A stretch of DNA of 64,000 nt from Drosophila persimilis (Eukaryota > Arthropoda > Insecta > Diptera > Drosophilidae), in contig NW_020825298.1 in NCBI RefSeq assembly GCF_003286085.1, forward strand, positions 868,001 to 932,000, given 5' to 3'. The translations under genes and the position numbers were made by a program. Shown here in pieces: positions 12,401 to 24,458 of the stretch (position 1 is the stretch's first letter; each line of letters begins with the position of its first letter). Below the pieces are notes generated by a model, which was not told the DNA's origin, made no database searches, and worked only from the letters and a program-made list of their open reading frames with translations.

Positions 12401-15400
12401 TGTAAATAGCCATAAAAGGCACTGGAATTAGTGCTGCAAAGATACCAGGGCTGCAACAAACACAGCGAGAAGCCAAAGAAGAATGCACAAAGCAAAGAGA
12501 AAGCTGAGAGAGCAGGCAGCCCGCCAGACGCGACAGACGCAAACAGAGACAAGGCGATGGCCTAGCCAAAGCATAAGTGCATTGGATCAGTTATTTGCCG
12601 GGCAGACAGAGCGAGACAGATACAGGGTGGTGTGTGTGTGTGTGTGTGTGTATGAGCGTGCAAGAGAGCTTGCAAAAATGTCGGTCGGTCGTTGGCTGCA
12701 CTTCTCCCCCGTCTGTCTGTCTGACTCTGAAGATCGTCTCGAGGCGAAACGACGCGACGCGATGCAACATCGTCGTCGCTGCCGTCACTTTGTCAATTGC
12801 AGACTTTCGAGAGCTTTAGCGTACGGTTTGTTGTTGTTTTTGTTGTTGTTGATTACATGGAATGCCGTCTCGCCGGATTTAATGACTTTGTTGCATTGTA
12901 ACGGTTTTTTTTTTCTTTCATCAATGGCAAAGCCAAGAAAAGATCGCAGCGAGCAATCTTTTTCTCCTTTTGCCGGTTAAGATGATGGGGAGGTAAAAAG
13001 CTCACTCTAGTCGCAACGAAGTGCATATACCCTGGCAGTACTTGCTCCGAGAGCCAGCCACAGAGGCACATGCGAAAAGTGCTGAAGAGAATGCAAGAAC
13101 AAAATACATGTCTGATATTTGAGAGTTGATTTTCCTGATTATAAAACTTCAATCTGCTTCAATCGATGCAAATACTAAGCTCCAATCATCTCTGCATCAG
13201 AGACACCTCTCAAAAATAAAATTCCCAATTGAAGGGTATCTTGAACGTCATTAAAAAGTCGTCCACGACCGGCTAAAACGGCCTCGGCATCGGCCTCTAT
13301 CTCCACGCGTACTATCGCGCGTACGGTTGTGTTGGGTTAGTAGTAGTTCCGTTCCGTTTCGATCCGTTCAAGATATGCAAGTCAATTGTTTTTGCCCATA
13401 ATTCAAGCGCTGAGCAGATGCCGCGTCATAAATATTGAGATTTCTACAGAAAATGATTCAGCCGAACAGCTGATATACGGATATACGGGCTGGGCTGGGG
13501 TGGGCTGGGCTGGGCTGTTGTAAAACTCGATAAATTTCTATATTGTAAAATAATCAACGAGCCAACCGGCATTTTTGCTGCGCAATTACACAAACGGACT
13601 TGTGCGAGAAAGAGAAGGGTGGAAGGGAGAGGAGTCAGCTGCTGGTCAAGCAAAACAAAAACAAGGTTAGACCCGGCAAAAGCTCAGCTTTCCCAATTGC
13701 GTCGTAAGCTTGTGGCAAAGCGAGACACTGAGAAAGCGTCATCATCATCATATCGTTCAGAAATGCAATCAAATGTAGTACAGAGTACTTTATATTTATA
13801 ACAGCCCCAATGTTCGGTTTGGTCGTGGCTTTTTTCAGTTAATTAAAACAGCTGTCTTGTGTTGTGTTTACACACATTGATCTCGAAATATAAAATAAGT
13901 ATGACATGAAATACGATCAGCTGATCTCTCTCACATGCTTTTAAAGTTGAATCTATTGTATGTGTGTGTATGTGCTTTTGAGAGTCAGCTGCCCCACGCT
14001 CTGCCTCTTTCGTTGGTTGTTGTTTTCTGCTTTGGAATTTGACAACGACAACATTTTGCCGGCATGCGGCATTCACAAAAATGTCAAGCTTTTGTTGTTG
14101 TTCACTCTTTCGTGCTTTCATTGCTTCTGCTGCTGCTGCTGCGGCTGCTCTACCTCCCCCTCTATTTAAATTCAAATCGCTTTCAACCATTTTCGCGTGT
14201 GTTAAAGAGAGGAGGAGAACACTCTTTCTGTTTGTGTGTGTGTGTGTAACCTTTTTTTTATGTTAATTAAATGCTTTCATTGACCATGAGCTTCGTGAAC
14301 GAACGCCGGCAACAGCAGCAGCAGCAACCGCGTGGCATGCCGTGGCTAGACCCCACCTTTGGCGTAAAAGGGGATTTCTTTGGGGTTTTGTTTTTGAATG
14401 AAGCTAAAAGTGCAAGTGACAGTTGCATTTTGTTATGAAATTGGGTTACACGGGGGAATGGTGTGTTCCATTAGATCAGTTTTAGGTCTTTCTATCAGAC
14501 TAGGCAGCCCTGGTAATCCGTTAGCATTTTGTCGAGCAGCAGCCCTGGGCCGTTAGGTTTTCAATTGCTGCGCTACGCTGGCGGTCTTTAATTGCCATTT
14601 TTTACGACTTTTGCCTTGAGACAACTGCGGGGTATATCCACATGCATGTACATATGTATATAGCTGTATGTACATATGTAGATATATATAAATATAAATA
14701 AATGTGTGTACATTGCTGAGCTCACAAACAGCACGTGTTTGAATTTAATTAGGTTAGCGTTAAAGGCAAATAATACTTAAAATACTATATACTATAGTGA
14801 ACTTTTTTTCGCTCTGACTGCTGCTTGAGTCAGCAGCAGCAGCATCAGCATCAGCTCGTTGAAAGTTTAGCTAAAAATTTGCCAAAATCTTGATGAGTGC
14901 TAAGAGATCTTGTATCTGTGTGTCTGTGTGTGTCAGGTATTTGTATAGATCTAACACAGCTGTTCCTTTTTTTCGGGCCAACTTTTAAAACGCAACCCAA
15001 CCCATCATCATGTTGGAATGACTCTGCCCCAAGAGACCTCGCCCCTAGCGCCTAATCTTTTGCTTTCCCTCTCCCCGAAAAACTTTCGATGACGGCATTT
15101 CTCTGCTGCTCTCTTTTCCTTTCCTTTTGATATTTTACAGTAAGCATATGTCGAGGGGTAGTCTGGGGTATAGAGTGCGGTGCTAGTGTGGCAGTATAAA
15201 AATAGCATCAATTTGTGCATTAGCAGCCGACAATGCCGACGCCTCTGAATGACCACAATACGCGCGATGTTGTCACCAGGTTTTGCCGCTTGCTCTCTTA
15301 CCCTCTCTCTGTCTCTCCGTCTCTCTGGGGAGATTAACAGCACACACTCTCGCTTGAGGAGCCTCTACGAGAGCGTGTTCGCGCGCGTGTGTGTGTGTGG

Positions 15401-18400
15401 GGGGGAAACACATGTTTGGCGCCCAGCGTAGTGGGCGCGCCGCCAACCAGCTGTGTGCTAGAAAGAGCGAGTGCGACTGAACCAAAGACAACGGCATGGC
15501 ATGACCATGTGTGTGTGTGGGTGTGCTCGCAATTCATCCGCACATGTGTGTGCGTGTGAGTAAGCAAGCAAGCAAGCATCAATGCCGGCAATAGTAGTCG
15601 CAGCTGTTTTTCCTCTTCTTTTTGCATTTCGCGTAGGAGGAACAGCAAATGGCAACAACAACAACAACAGCGGCAAAAACAGCAACGTGTGTGTTCGTGT
15701 TGGCGCATATTTCCCATATTTATGGCCAAAAGGCAACAAAATAGTTTCTGCTGCTGCAACAAATCGTGTACTCGTCTCGGGTTCCGTTATGTTTGCTCGT
15801 TGATGCTAATTTTAGCAAAAAGCTAAATGCTACAAAATGCTAATGAGTATCAGTCCAAGCCAACACGCGCTTTTGTTTCTTCATCAGTTTCTGGGAGCTA
15901 AAATTTGCACAAAAATTAATGTCAGCTGACTTGTTTCTCTTTCAAAAAGAACTACTCTGCACACACACGCACACACACACATACACTTGCTTGCAAGATA
16001 AACAGCAACAGAAAGAAAGAATAAACATTTGGCGAATCGGTAAACAGGGAACTTCCCTTTAAAAAGTCCCATTGCATTCTTTTATCGCCCTCCTCAAATG
16101 AGATCTGTTTCTGCCTCTCTCAAAGGAAAGGGAAATTTCATTACCTGCGACAGTTTTCTTGTAATAGATAAAGTGCCGTTTGTTTGCTTGTGGGGCGGGG
16201 CGCGGCGAGGCTGCCCCAAACTAAAAACAACAAAGTTGTAAAAATAAATTGATTTTTAGTTTTTATGTTGTTTTTCATGTTTACTACATTTTCCGGCAGT
16301 CCGCTTGCCCGCGCCTTGAAACTGTAGTGTATTTGGCGGAAAGCGTCACGCGTAGGCATGCGTGCACGCACGTAGGCCCGAAAAGGGATGGATGGGGCTG
16401 CATTTTCGTTGGTTTTGCTTCCATTTTAATCTCAGCCGGGCAAGTGAACACGTTTTTCAAGCAGTGATTGTGTCCATTGGGTTGGGTGGTCGTTGTCTGC
16501 CTACTACACACACCAGCACACAACAGACCGTCGCGTCTCTCTCTCTCTCAATTGCCAGCTCAGCTGATGACGAATCAGCAGCGGCAGCGACAGCAGCAGC
16601 AGCATCAGCATTGCTATTTTTATGCATTTCGTTTTATTCAATCAAATGAAAAAACGGTAGTGTGGTGTGTGAAGGGTGGAAGGAAAAGCGGCAGCAGCAG
16701 AAACAGGCCGCCGCTGTAGACCGACGCGCCATTTATAGAAGCAGAAAAGCCGCTTCTCGTCAGCTGCTGCTGTACATGCGTTTCAGATTGCCACTCTTTT
16801 GGGAAGGAGAGAGAGCTAGCGGCACGAGAGCGACACCAGACACTCACTTCCAATTGAATATGGGAATAAATGGCTGGAAAGCTTCATAGAGGGACCGTCG
16901 TAATACACGTGCCTGAGAGAGGGAGAGATACATCACATCAAGCAGTGCTAAAAGCTGACAAAAGCTTGCTTGGTTGGTCCCACATGTTTCTTCGCTACGT
17001 TGCTTCGCGTCGCGGCCCGACTGTTTCCGTTTCACCCGCCAGCGCAACGAAACGAAACGGAATGGGACTGAAACGCAACGGAACGAATCGAATCACAGAG
17101 AGCATTTGCTCTCTTATTTTGTCTCTTATTTTACTTTCTAGCTAATGTTGCAAAAAGATGTTGCCAAACATGCTAAGAGCGTGATTTAAGAGAGAGCATT
17201 TGTAAGAGAGAATTATTAAGTTCTTACTAGAGAGACAGACGGAATGAATTGAAAAAGTTGTTCGTATTGGAACTGTTGCTGGTTCGTGTCGGTGGTGTTG
17301 GAAAAAAGGTACAGTCACCGCAAAAACGACAACGCTGAATGCCGCTTCTCTGCCAACGACGACGCTGTTTGTTGGTTGTGTCTCGAACGCGTTGCGGCCT
17401 CTGCGCCTGGTGGATGGTGGTGGGATTCTTGTTGGAACCAACGCGCGTTTGATCGTCTTTTATTTTTCCTTTGTCGTTTCTTTGTTTATGCTTTTGATTT
17501 TGGGTTTGCCTTTTGTTTACTTGCACTCAAACCACTACGAAATCTTCTCTGTGTGTGTGGTGTGGAGTGGTGGTACAGCTGGAGCCGCTTATAGATTTTG
17601 TTTGCGTTTTTTCCCCGGTATTATTTGCCGGCATTTTCCAACTGCGTCAGACAGCAGCAAAAGCAGCGACTGCGGCAACGAATTTTCTTATTAGCCAAGG
17701 CCTAAAATGCCGGCTATTGATGGATAGACAGAGAAGAATACCATATGATGGGTTGGAATTAGTTTCAGACCTTATCGAGAGCATATGATATACAACACAT
17801 GTGCTCAACGCAAATCCAATAGAAAGAAACAGTCGGGAATTATTCAAATTTCTTTTCTAATTTTGTAAAGACAAAAAACAATCATATGATTGGTTGCAAT
17901 GGGCGAATCTTTAGAGTAGAGTACGAATCACATAGGGAACAAATTATTAAAAACCTTTCTAATAAAAGGGGAACTGTTGTTCAACTAAAAATACAATTTT
18001 AAGTTCTGAACTTTCCGGAATAAGGAAGGTTAGATGTTTTTTCCCCTAATATTAATGATTTTTATGTGAGAATGTTTAAGGAATATGTATTTCTAGTGTA
18101 GAATGTGGTTGTGCCTCCTCCTAGAGCTCTGATGTGTTGTGATACGAGGATATATGGGATCACTTTATGGGACTAGAAACTGGTGTTTATTTTTTTTTTG
18201 TACAGGGATTCTCATACTTATTCAAAATAAGCTTTGTCATTGTCAAGGGAAATCATGTACTTCTTTATACATATGTCCACATCAAATAAATAACCAAATC
18301 AGTGTACACAAATGTACATTCTTACATTGTCCTTTTTTCTACCCGTTGTGCTAATTTAATTAAAAACATTTATCAAACTCCCTTGAACCCAAGCCTTTGC

Positions 18401-21400
18401 TCTGAGTATCTTTCCAATAATTCCAATGCAAGTCTCTAACGACACCGCGAAATGGAGTCAATGAACGACCTTTGTGTGTGTATAACAGCAGCTAGAAAAC
18501 TTAAATGTGCTATGTTATTTATACATTTGTCTCTTGATTTTCTATAAGAATAAAATATGCGCGCGACATTGCAATGCCGTCGATGCCAGACAGATGAGGC
18601 GATGCTTGGGGAGATGGCTGTGATTTTATCAAAAGTGTAGGACTAAGAAGAGAGCCAGGGACAGCGGGCGGGGAGAGTATATCATAATAAACCTGAGAAA
18701 ACTGTACACAACAACATTGCTGCTATCTCACTCTTTCTGCAGCTTTTTGTGTGGGTCGGGTCCCCGACAGCTGGTGTGCATCGAGCGAGAGAAGCGCCAA
18801 AAGAGCTTCGGAGAGAGAGAGAGAGAATGGGTATGGTGTACCAGCAGCTGTGCGGCGATGCCGGCGTCTACGAGGTGTAGTTCTTGTTGTTGTTGTTGTT
18901 GTTGTTGTAGTAGTAGTGACCTCCGACAACAAGCAGTGCGACGCGACGCTACGTACGTCGTACCCCCATATGAAAAACAAGTTTTATTACTGCAACAACG
19001 CCAAAGTGGAATAAGATTTATTGTTTTTCAATCAAAGCTAAAAGAATTTCCAGCCGCACAACGCATTCCTTAACCATGATGAGGCTCATACTCTCGTATG
19101 TAGTATGCACATGAATCTGTATGGTTTTGGTGTGCACACATTCTCGTGTGTGGGGGTGGCTGGCAATCTTGGGAATTTATCATCAGGAGATTCGAGGAAC
19201 TTGACTTGGGTAAACTGTTAGCACTTGTAGGACTTGCCGACTGTAAGAAAGAGAATGCTTTTACGAGAAAAATATTCCCAGAAAAAGACGTATCCCTTAC
19301 TTTTGGTCGAGGATTGAGGACTATGCTATGTAGAAATGATTTGTATTCTAAAAGAATTTCCCTTCAAGATTTTGTTGGAGTAATTATGCTGCAAAATGTT
19401 AAGTTTTCAAATAGAACCAGTAAAACGCATTTGGTGCAGCCCCCTAGTACTCGTAATATTGCTGGCGTTATCTTTAAATGGCTACGAAATTCCTTTTATA
19501 TTTACTTTTTTTTGAGCACAGGCAGCTGCAACATTTCGCCTACGCGCAGAGAAAGGCAGTGACTGCAGGCAGCTTTCTAAGCTTTCTTGCGCCGCTACGG
19601 CAAGCCCGTCCCCCCTACGCAATAAAATTTGCGAGTTAGGCGGGCCACTCGGCCAGTGTTGGACATGCTGGCGAGCGCGCGCATTTTGAAGGACAGGACA
19701 CAAGTTCCTTCACCTTTGGCGCTCGACCGCCAAGCATCGGCAGAAGAGCAAAAGCATGAGAACGAAGCTTTACTACAGTGTTTACTATAAACACTACCAC
19801 ACGAGCAAAGGGCCAAAAAGGCAGAGCAGAAGAGAAACAAAAGAAAGGCAAAAAACGGCAGCAACACAGAGGAAAATACACAAACAAAAACAGACGGACG
19901 CCGAGAGCAAAGGAAAAATGCAAAAGCAAAGGCATTTTATGTACATAAGTTGTTGTTGCAGTTAAGTCTGCCCCTGCCGCTCCCTCGGCAATTATGCTGC
20001 TTCCCTTCATTCACTCAAGTCTCTTGCTCTCTACCCATGGGATTTGTATGTGTATGTGTATGCGTATGCGTCATGTGTATTCGCCTTGTGAATGATTTGC
20101 GTTGTCTCTGGAACGAAAGAGAGAGAGCGCATTGAAGGGCCTGGAAAATCACTAATTATGCACCATATGACATTAACCTAAAAGTGTATTCAATTAAAAA
20201 TTGTAATTGTTTAACACTCATACAATCCTTACATAATCTTTTCTGGGTCGTTGGATGAATGAATGATCGATTTAGGAGTTTTGTTCTATGATAGAATCCT
20301 TTTTTATTACCCTTTGGCGGAACCGTTTGACTTCAATTTCCACTAAAAACATTAAATACTTAAACTATTTTGAACAACTTTCAACCATGTTCTCCTTGTG
20401 TTCTTTACAGGCTGCCATCCTACAACAGACCTTCCAATACATTGTCGATCTGGAGAACGGAAAGACACAGCTCCTCACACAGAACAGCGAACTGAAGCGA
20501 CAGGTGGGCGAGCATGAGGCAGGCGGCGGTTCGGGCGAGAGCGGCGGCAGTGCTGCGAGCGGCGGCAACTACGAATCCAGCAGCAACATAACGGCGGTGG
20601 CCATCAAGAAGCGCAAGCTCACGGATAACGTCATCAGCATTCAAGCCATTAGCGACAGCTCGGACGAAGGCCTGGGCTCCATGTCCCCAGAGCCGATGAC
20701 ATTGCTGTCGGCGGGCGGAGCGGCGGTCACCACCAAATTGAACAACGCCAGCATTATTGCGGCCAAGGAACTGCTCGATATGAAGAAACAGCTGGAGAAG
20801 GAGCGTAGCCTGCGCCGACTGCTGGAGGACGAGTTGCAGATGATCAAGCGACAGCTGTACAGCGTGGCCACGGCACCACCCGGCACAGCGGTGGCGGCGG
20901 TCAGCGGAGGAAACGTCGGCGGCACCTACATTCCACGTGAGGTCATCGAGCATACGGACAACTTTGTCCGCAGCGAGGATCTCGAAGAGCTGGGCGGCAC
21001 CGTCTCGTATGTGGAGATCGATGAGATGACAGGACAACAGCAGGTGGTGGTGTGCTCCAGCATTGAGGAGCTGGAGGCGGACGCCGCTGCCGAGATCATC
21101 ACAGAGGATCAGGTGCACGAGGAGGTCATACTGTCGTCCAATAGCTCCACGGAGTCCGAGAACGAGGTGAACGTGAATGCCATTGCCAAAGCCTATGCCG
21201 AGGGCTGTACGCCCAGTGCGGCCATGCTGCAGCCGATCCTACAGGCGGCCATCAAGGCCACGCCCAAGGTGGAGGTGGAGCGCATCCACGAGAAGATCGT
21301 CAAGGTGAAGACGGAAAAGCTCGACCAGCCGGTGCCGACGGTGCACTACCGCCAGAATCTGGAGACTATTGTGGAGGCCATCCGACACCTGGAGGGCGAT

Positions 21401-21883
21401 CATCTCTTCTCCGACGGCAACAACGGCTCGGAGCACAAGCAGTACAGCCAGCAGCATCATCACCACCAGATCGTGACCACCAGCACGCACCACTCGGGCG
21501 TTGTGGGGGTCAACCATCAGCAGCATCATCATCACAGGCTGGCCCAGGATGCGCCACTCGCCCTCACCACCGGCAAACAGCATGCGGCGCTGGCGGAGCT
21601 GCGGCCCTTTCTTCAGATCAAGGGCAACAACAAGGTCATCATTACGGCCAAGACGGCCAAGGATGGAGGCGGTATGATCACCACCGGTAGCAGCGTGACA
21701 CCCACCGCCATCTTCAAGGTGCAGAGCAGCGGAAGTGCGGGGATGGGTCTCAGCCACCAAGGAGCTGCCACAATTGTCACCGGCAGCAGTGGCAGCGGCA
21801 CGCCCCAGCAGCTGACGATCACCACGGCCCTGAAGCAGTGTCGCCCGGGAGTGATTGTGGCCAAGCAGCTGCCATCATCCTGA
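475..21883 (+). CDS. crp: cropped, AP-4/TFAP4-type bHLH leucine-zipper transcription factor
   Basis: Nuclear DNA-binding protein of the TFAP4 family, which dimerises and binds the E-box CAGCTG. Coding exons are 475-566, 7991-8300 and 20411-21883, with GT/AG ends and matching phases, giving 624 residues. The start is the first ATG in frame and opens MSGVPVAIKTEE. The basic region and helix 1 (RIRREIANSNERRRMQSIN, about residues 96-115) end exon 2, and helix 2 (AAILQQTFQYIVDLE) opens exon 3, so an intron splits the bHLH as in the family. A zipper follows (LENGKTQLLTQNSELK). A second leucine repeat lies near residues 248-283, as known for AP-4. A basic KKRKL near residue 198 may be a nuclear localisation signal. 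The C-terminal part is rich in Gly, His and Gln. The frame stays open for 103 codons after the TGA (see findings). Confidence 0.95.
2803..2943. repeat. Decayed short interspersed repeat with TATACC/GGGTAT ends
   Basis: It begins TTTATACCTTTTGCAAGAGG and GTATTATAA and ends GGGTATCAAAAGCTTCGGC. This pattern recurs throughout Drosophila genomes in non-autonomous repeats of the INE-1/DINE-1 kind. Assignment to a family is from memory. The interior is degraded and non-coding. Confidence 0.5.
4884..5020. repeat. Second decayed copy of the TATACC/GGGTAT repeat
   Basis: It opens CGTTATACCCTTTCGGCAGG and GTATGATGA and closes CAGGGTATCAAAGGCTTCGAC, the same plan and length (about 140 bp) as the copy at 2803. 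This supports one small repeat family. Non-coding. Confidence 0.5.
10813..10822 (+). promoter_or_regulatory. Candidate CTCF insulator site
   Basis: AGGTGGCGCT matches the Drosophila CTCF core (AGGTGGCGC). It lies inside the long crp intron 2, where an insulator or loop anchor could separate enhancers. A single motif match is weak evidence of binding. Confidence 0.4.
11271..11294 (+). repeat. (GT)12 microsatellite
   Basis: Uninterrupted GT dinucleotide run in crp intron 2, probably polymorphic. Confidence 0.9.
12309..12362 (+). repeat. Two tandem copies of a 27-bp unit
   Basis: The unit TATAATTGATGTATTTCAAT plus CGAAATA is repeated back to back with no visible mismatch, which points to a recent small duplication in crp intron 2. 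Confidence 0.85.
12631..12650 (+). repeat. (TG)10 microsatellite
   Basis: Uninterrupted TG dinucleotide run in crp intron 2. Confidence 0.9.
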
Positions 21884-24080
21884 TTGCCCAATGACGCGAC
21901 CAAGACCAGCGCCCGATCAGGACCAGCACGAGCTAGTATTAAAGGCGCTCGAACGGTGGCTTCCACAACAACAGCAACAGCAGCATCAGCAGCAGCAGCA
22001 ACAACTAATTTCAACAAGCAGAGACATGCAGTAACAGTCGTCGGTAGGCCTCCTCCACGTAACGGTAGTAACAGTAACAGTAACGGTAATCTAAGCGCTA
22101 ACGGTAACAGAAATGCAAATGCTACGCCGCTGAAAGACCCTCTACGTAACAGAGGAGGAGGAGGAGGCACCACCACAGGCAGAAAACACATGTAAAAAAT
22201 TAGTAAATAAAACAAAACGAAAAACTGGAAACGGAAAAAACTACAACTGAAACAATTTTTGTATTTTTGGATTTTCAAAATATTCTTTTCTTCAAAACAA
22301 ACAAAAAAAAAACAAAACTTTCCATAAAACAAAAGCGAAAACAAAGCCACAGTAATTAATCGGAAAAATTAGGAAGAATACAAGCCCATTGTTAACTTAA
22401 GATAAGGATAAAAGAAGAAGAAAGAGAACGAGGAGCAGATAACGGCTAAAACAGAAAGGAAGAATATTAATTTACAAAACAAAAACAGAAGCAACAAAAC
22501 AGAATAACGAAACAAACAAAAGTACAAAACAAACAACAACAAAAATAGACATACAAATTATTGAATGTTTTTTTATTATTTATTAATAAAAAAGAGAAAC
22601 TCAAAAACACAGGAGAAACAATAAATAGCAAAAATAGAAAGGAGGAGGAACGAAGAAAAGGATATAAAGAAAGTTTTGAGAGAGAGAAAACAAAAGCAAA
22701 AATTGTAAAATCATCCAATGGGGAAAAAAAACTAAGTAAAAAACCACATTAAAAATAACATAAAGTATATAATATACATGCATACTATATATCGATAAGG
22801 TGTATGTATATAGGATAACCGTATATATATAAATATATGTATGTAAAACACATGCTTAACAACAGTGTTGAACTCTATAAAAACCATCGCATTAATTTTA
22901 CCTTTCTTTAAATTATTTTTTCGTATTATTACTTAATTTAAACATTACCTTATTTACGGATTCATAATGTTTTTTGAATGGAACTTATTGAGTTTTTGTT
23001 GATATATTTGTGTAAAAAATTTAAGTCTTATTAGAAAGAGAGAGCGATCGTTAGAGCGAATGATTAAGCCTAAAATTAAAAAAAAACCCTTTAATAACGA
23101 AAGTAAGAAAAAAAGAAACAGAAAACGAAAGAGAAAACTAAAAAAAAAAGTGAAAATCGTTTATTATATAAACTTACATTATATAAATATAAATTATATA
23201 CATATAAACATATACCATAAACATATATAAATAATACATACCTACATAAGTAACGGAACATTACATAAAATTAATACTAAAACAAAAACAAAAAATACAC
23301 AGAAACAAACATACATATATACGAGTATATATATACACTACCTATACATAAAAGAATAAATAAATACTTTGCATACATATTTAATATGCTTTAGTACATA
23401 AGTACAACAATGTTCAGAGTTAAAAGGGCCAAAACCCCCTTTCGAGAACCCTTAAACCCCTCTTAGGCCCGTCATACGCGAATGCCCACGGCTGTGCGAG
23501 AAGGATATGTCGCTATGGGTGTGTGTGCGTGTGTGCTGCTACACCCTGCTGCTGTCGTCTCTCTTTGGCTAAGCCGCTGCGAGGCTGCGAGCACGCGCGC
23601 CCTCTGGTAGCTGCCAGCTAGCTACGACACCAAGTGTCCGAGATAGCGCCCAGCCTCCGCTGGCGGCCTGGCATCCCGCGCATCCCCCCCTTCCCCTCAC
23701 AAGGAGAGAGAGTATGAGAATGATCGAAGAGAGAGCTGCGGACAGAGAGGCAGACACACACACACACAACGCATACGTATACATGGTCATACCGCTCGCA
23801 CAGGTGTCTGGCATTCGGGATAGGATATGACGGATGGATGTCGTAAGGAAACAATATGCAGGTCGTTTACCGTTAAACAAAAATCAAGAAAACGAAAAAT
23901 ACATTGAAGCATACGAGTATATAAGCCAGATCATACATACAACATATTACTACATACATTCATGCTCTATAAAAACAGAAAACTACAAAAAAAAACTAAA
24001 AAAAATACAAACGATTATGTCAAATAAATGGTTTTTCCTTTTTCCCTCAAACAAAACTCTGGAGTTATATATATTTTTTC
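21884..24080 (+). other. crp: crp 3' UTR with an in-frame extension, then A-rich sequence
   Basis: The first 312 bases are an open frame in phase with crp (see findings). Beyond it the sequence is strongly A-rich with long AAAC and GAAA runs and no other coding signal. AATAAA signals occur at 22206 and 24023, among others, so short and long 3' ends are possible. A perfect DRE (TATCGATA) lies at 22790. The last signal sits about 50 bp from the WDR83 poly(A) signal on the other strand. Confidence 0.6.
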
Positions 24081-24086
24081 TTTATT
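24081..24086 (-). terminator. Poly(A) signal of the WDR83-like gene
   Basis: TTTATT on the + strand reads AATAAA on the minus strand, 373 bases past the stop codon at 24459. It is the first good signal downstream of that gene. Confidence 0.5.
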
Positions 24087-24458
24087 GACTATCACAAGCA
24101 TGGACTTTAAACTGTAAGGACTCGCACAGACTAGCTAAAAGAAGAGCTGAAAGCTTGCACAACTTGCTGAAAACTTCAGCTTCACTTTCAGCTGTAGTGT
24201 GCGCGAGCCGTTGGAGACTACTAATGATCTTTAATGTTAATGATCTGTTAATGGTCTTGCACACAAAGAGCGATCGTACTCCCACTACAAGTGGTCTCAA
24301 TTGATCTCTAAATGGGGTTAGTCTTGAACAGGGATCTTATTCACCCTGAAATTTCTCCCCCAAAATTGGGTTTAAATATCGACAAAAACATAGAGACGAG
24401 TCGCTTGAGGCGATAAAGGTTTTTTCTTGATTTGCTAATGGAATCCCTCATATCTTCT

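Larger units (their letters stand above)
8301..20410 (+). other. crp intron 2, large regulatory-type intron, no coding exon seen
   Basis: 12.1-kb intron from GTAAGT at 8301 to CTTTACAG ending at 20410, splitting the bHLH domain. It holds many CA/TG, GA, CTG and pentamer repeats, a strong Drosophila CTCF-type motif at 10813, and 19 CAGCTG E-boxes. Five of those E-boxes sit within 13467-13986. No open frame here resembles a protein I know, and I found no convincing small RNA. Confidence 0.7.

Noticed and set aside
20420-21118. 232-codon minus-strand open frame
   Set aside because: Antisense shadow of crp exon 3, with Leu/His/Asp-rich sequence and no domain.
21613-22350. 245-codon minus-strand open frame with hydrophobic runs
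   Set aside because: It is the complement of the crp last exon and its A-rich 3' UTR; the apparent membrane segments come from reverse-reading of AAAC and GTT repeats.
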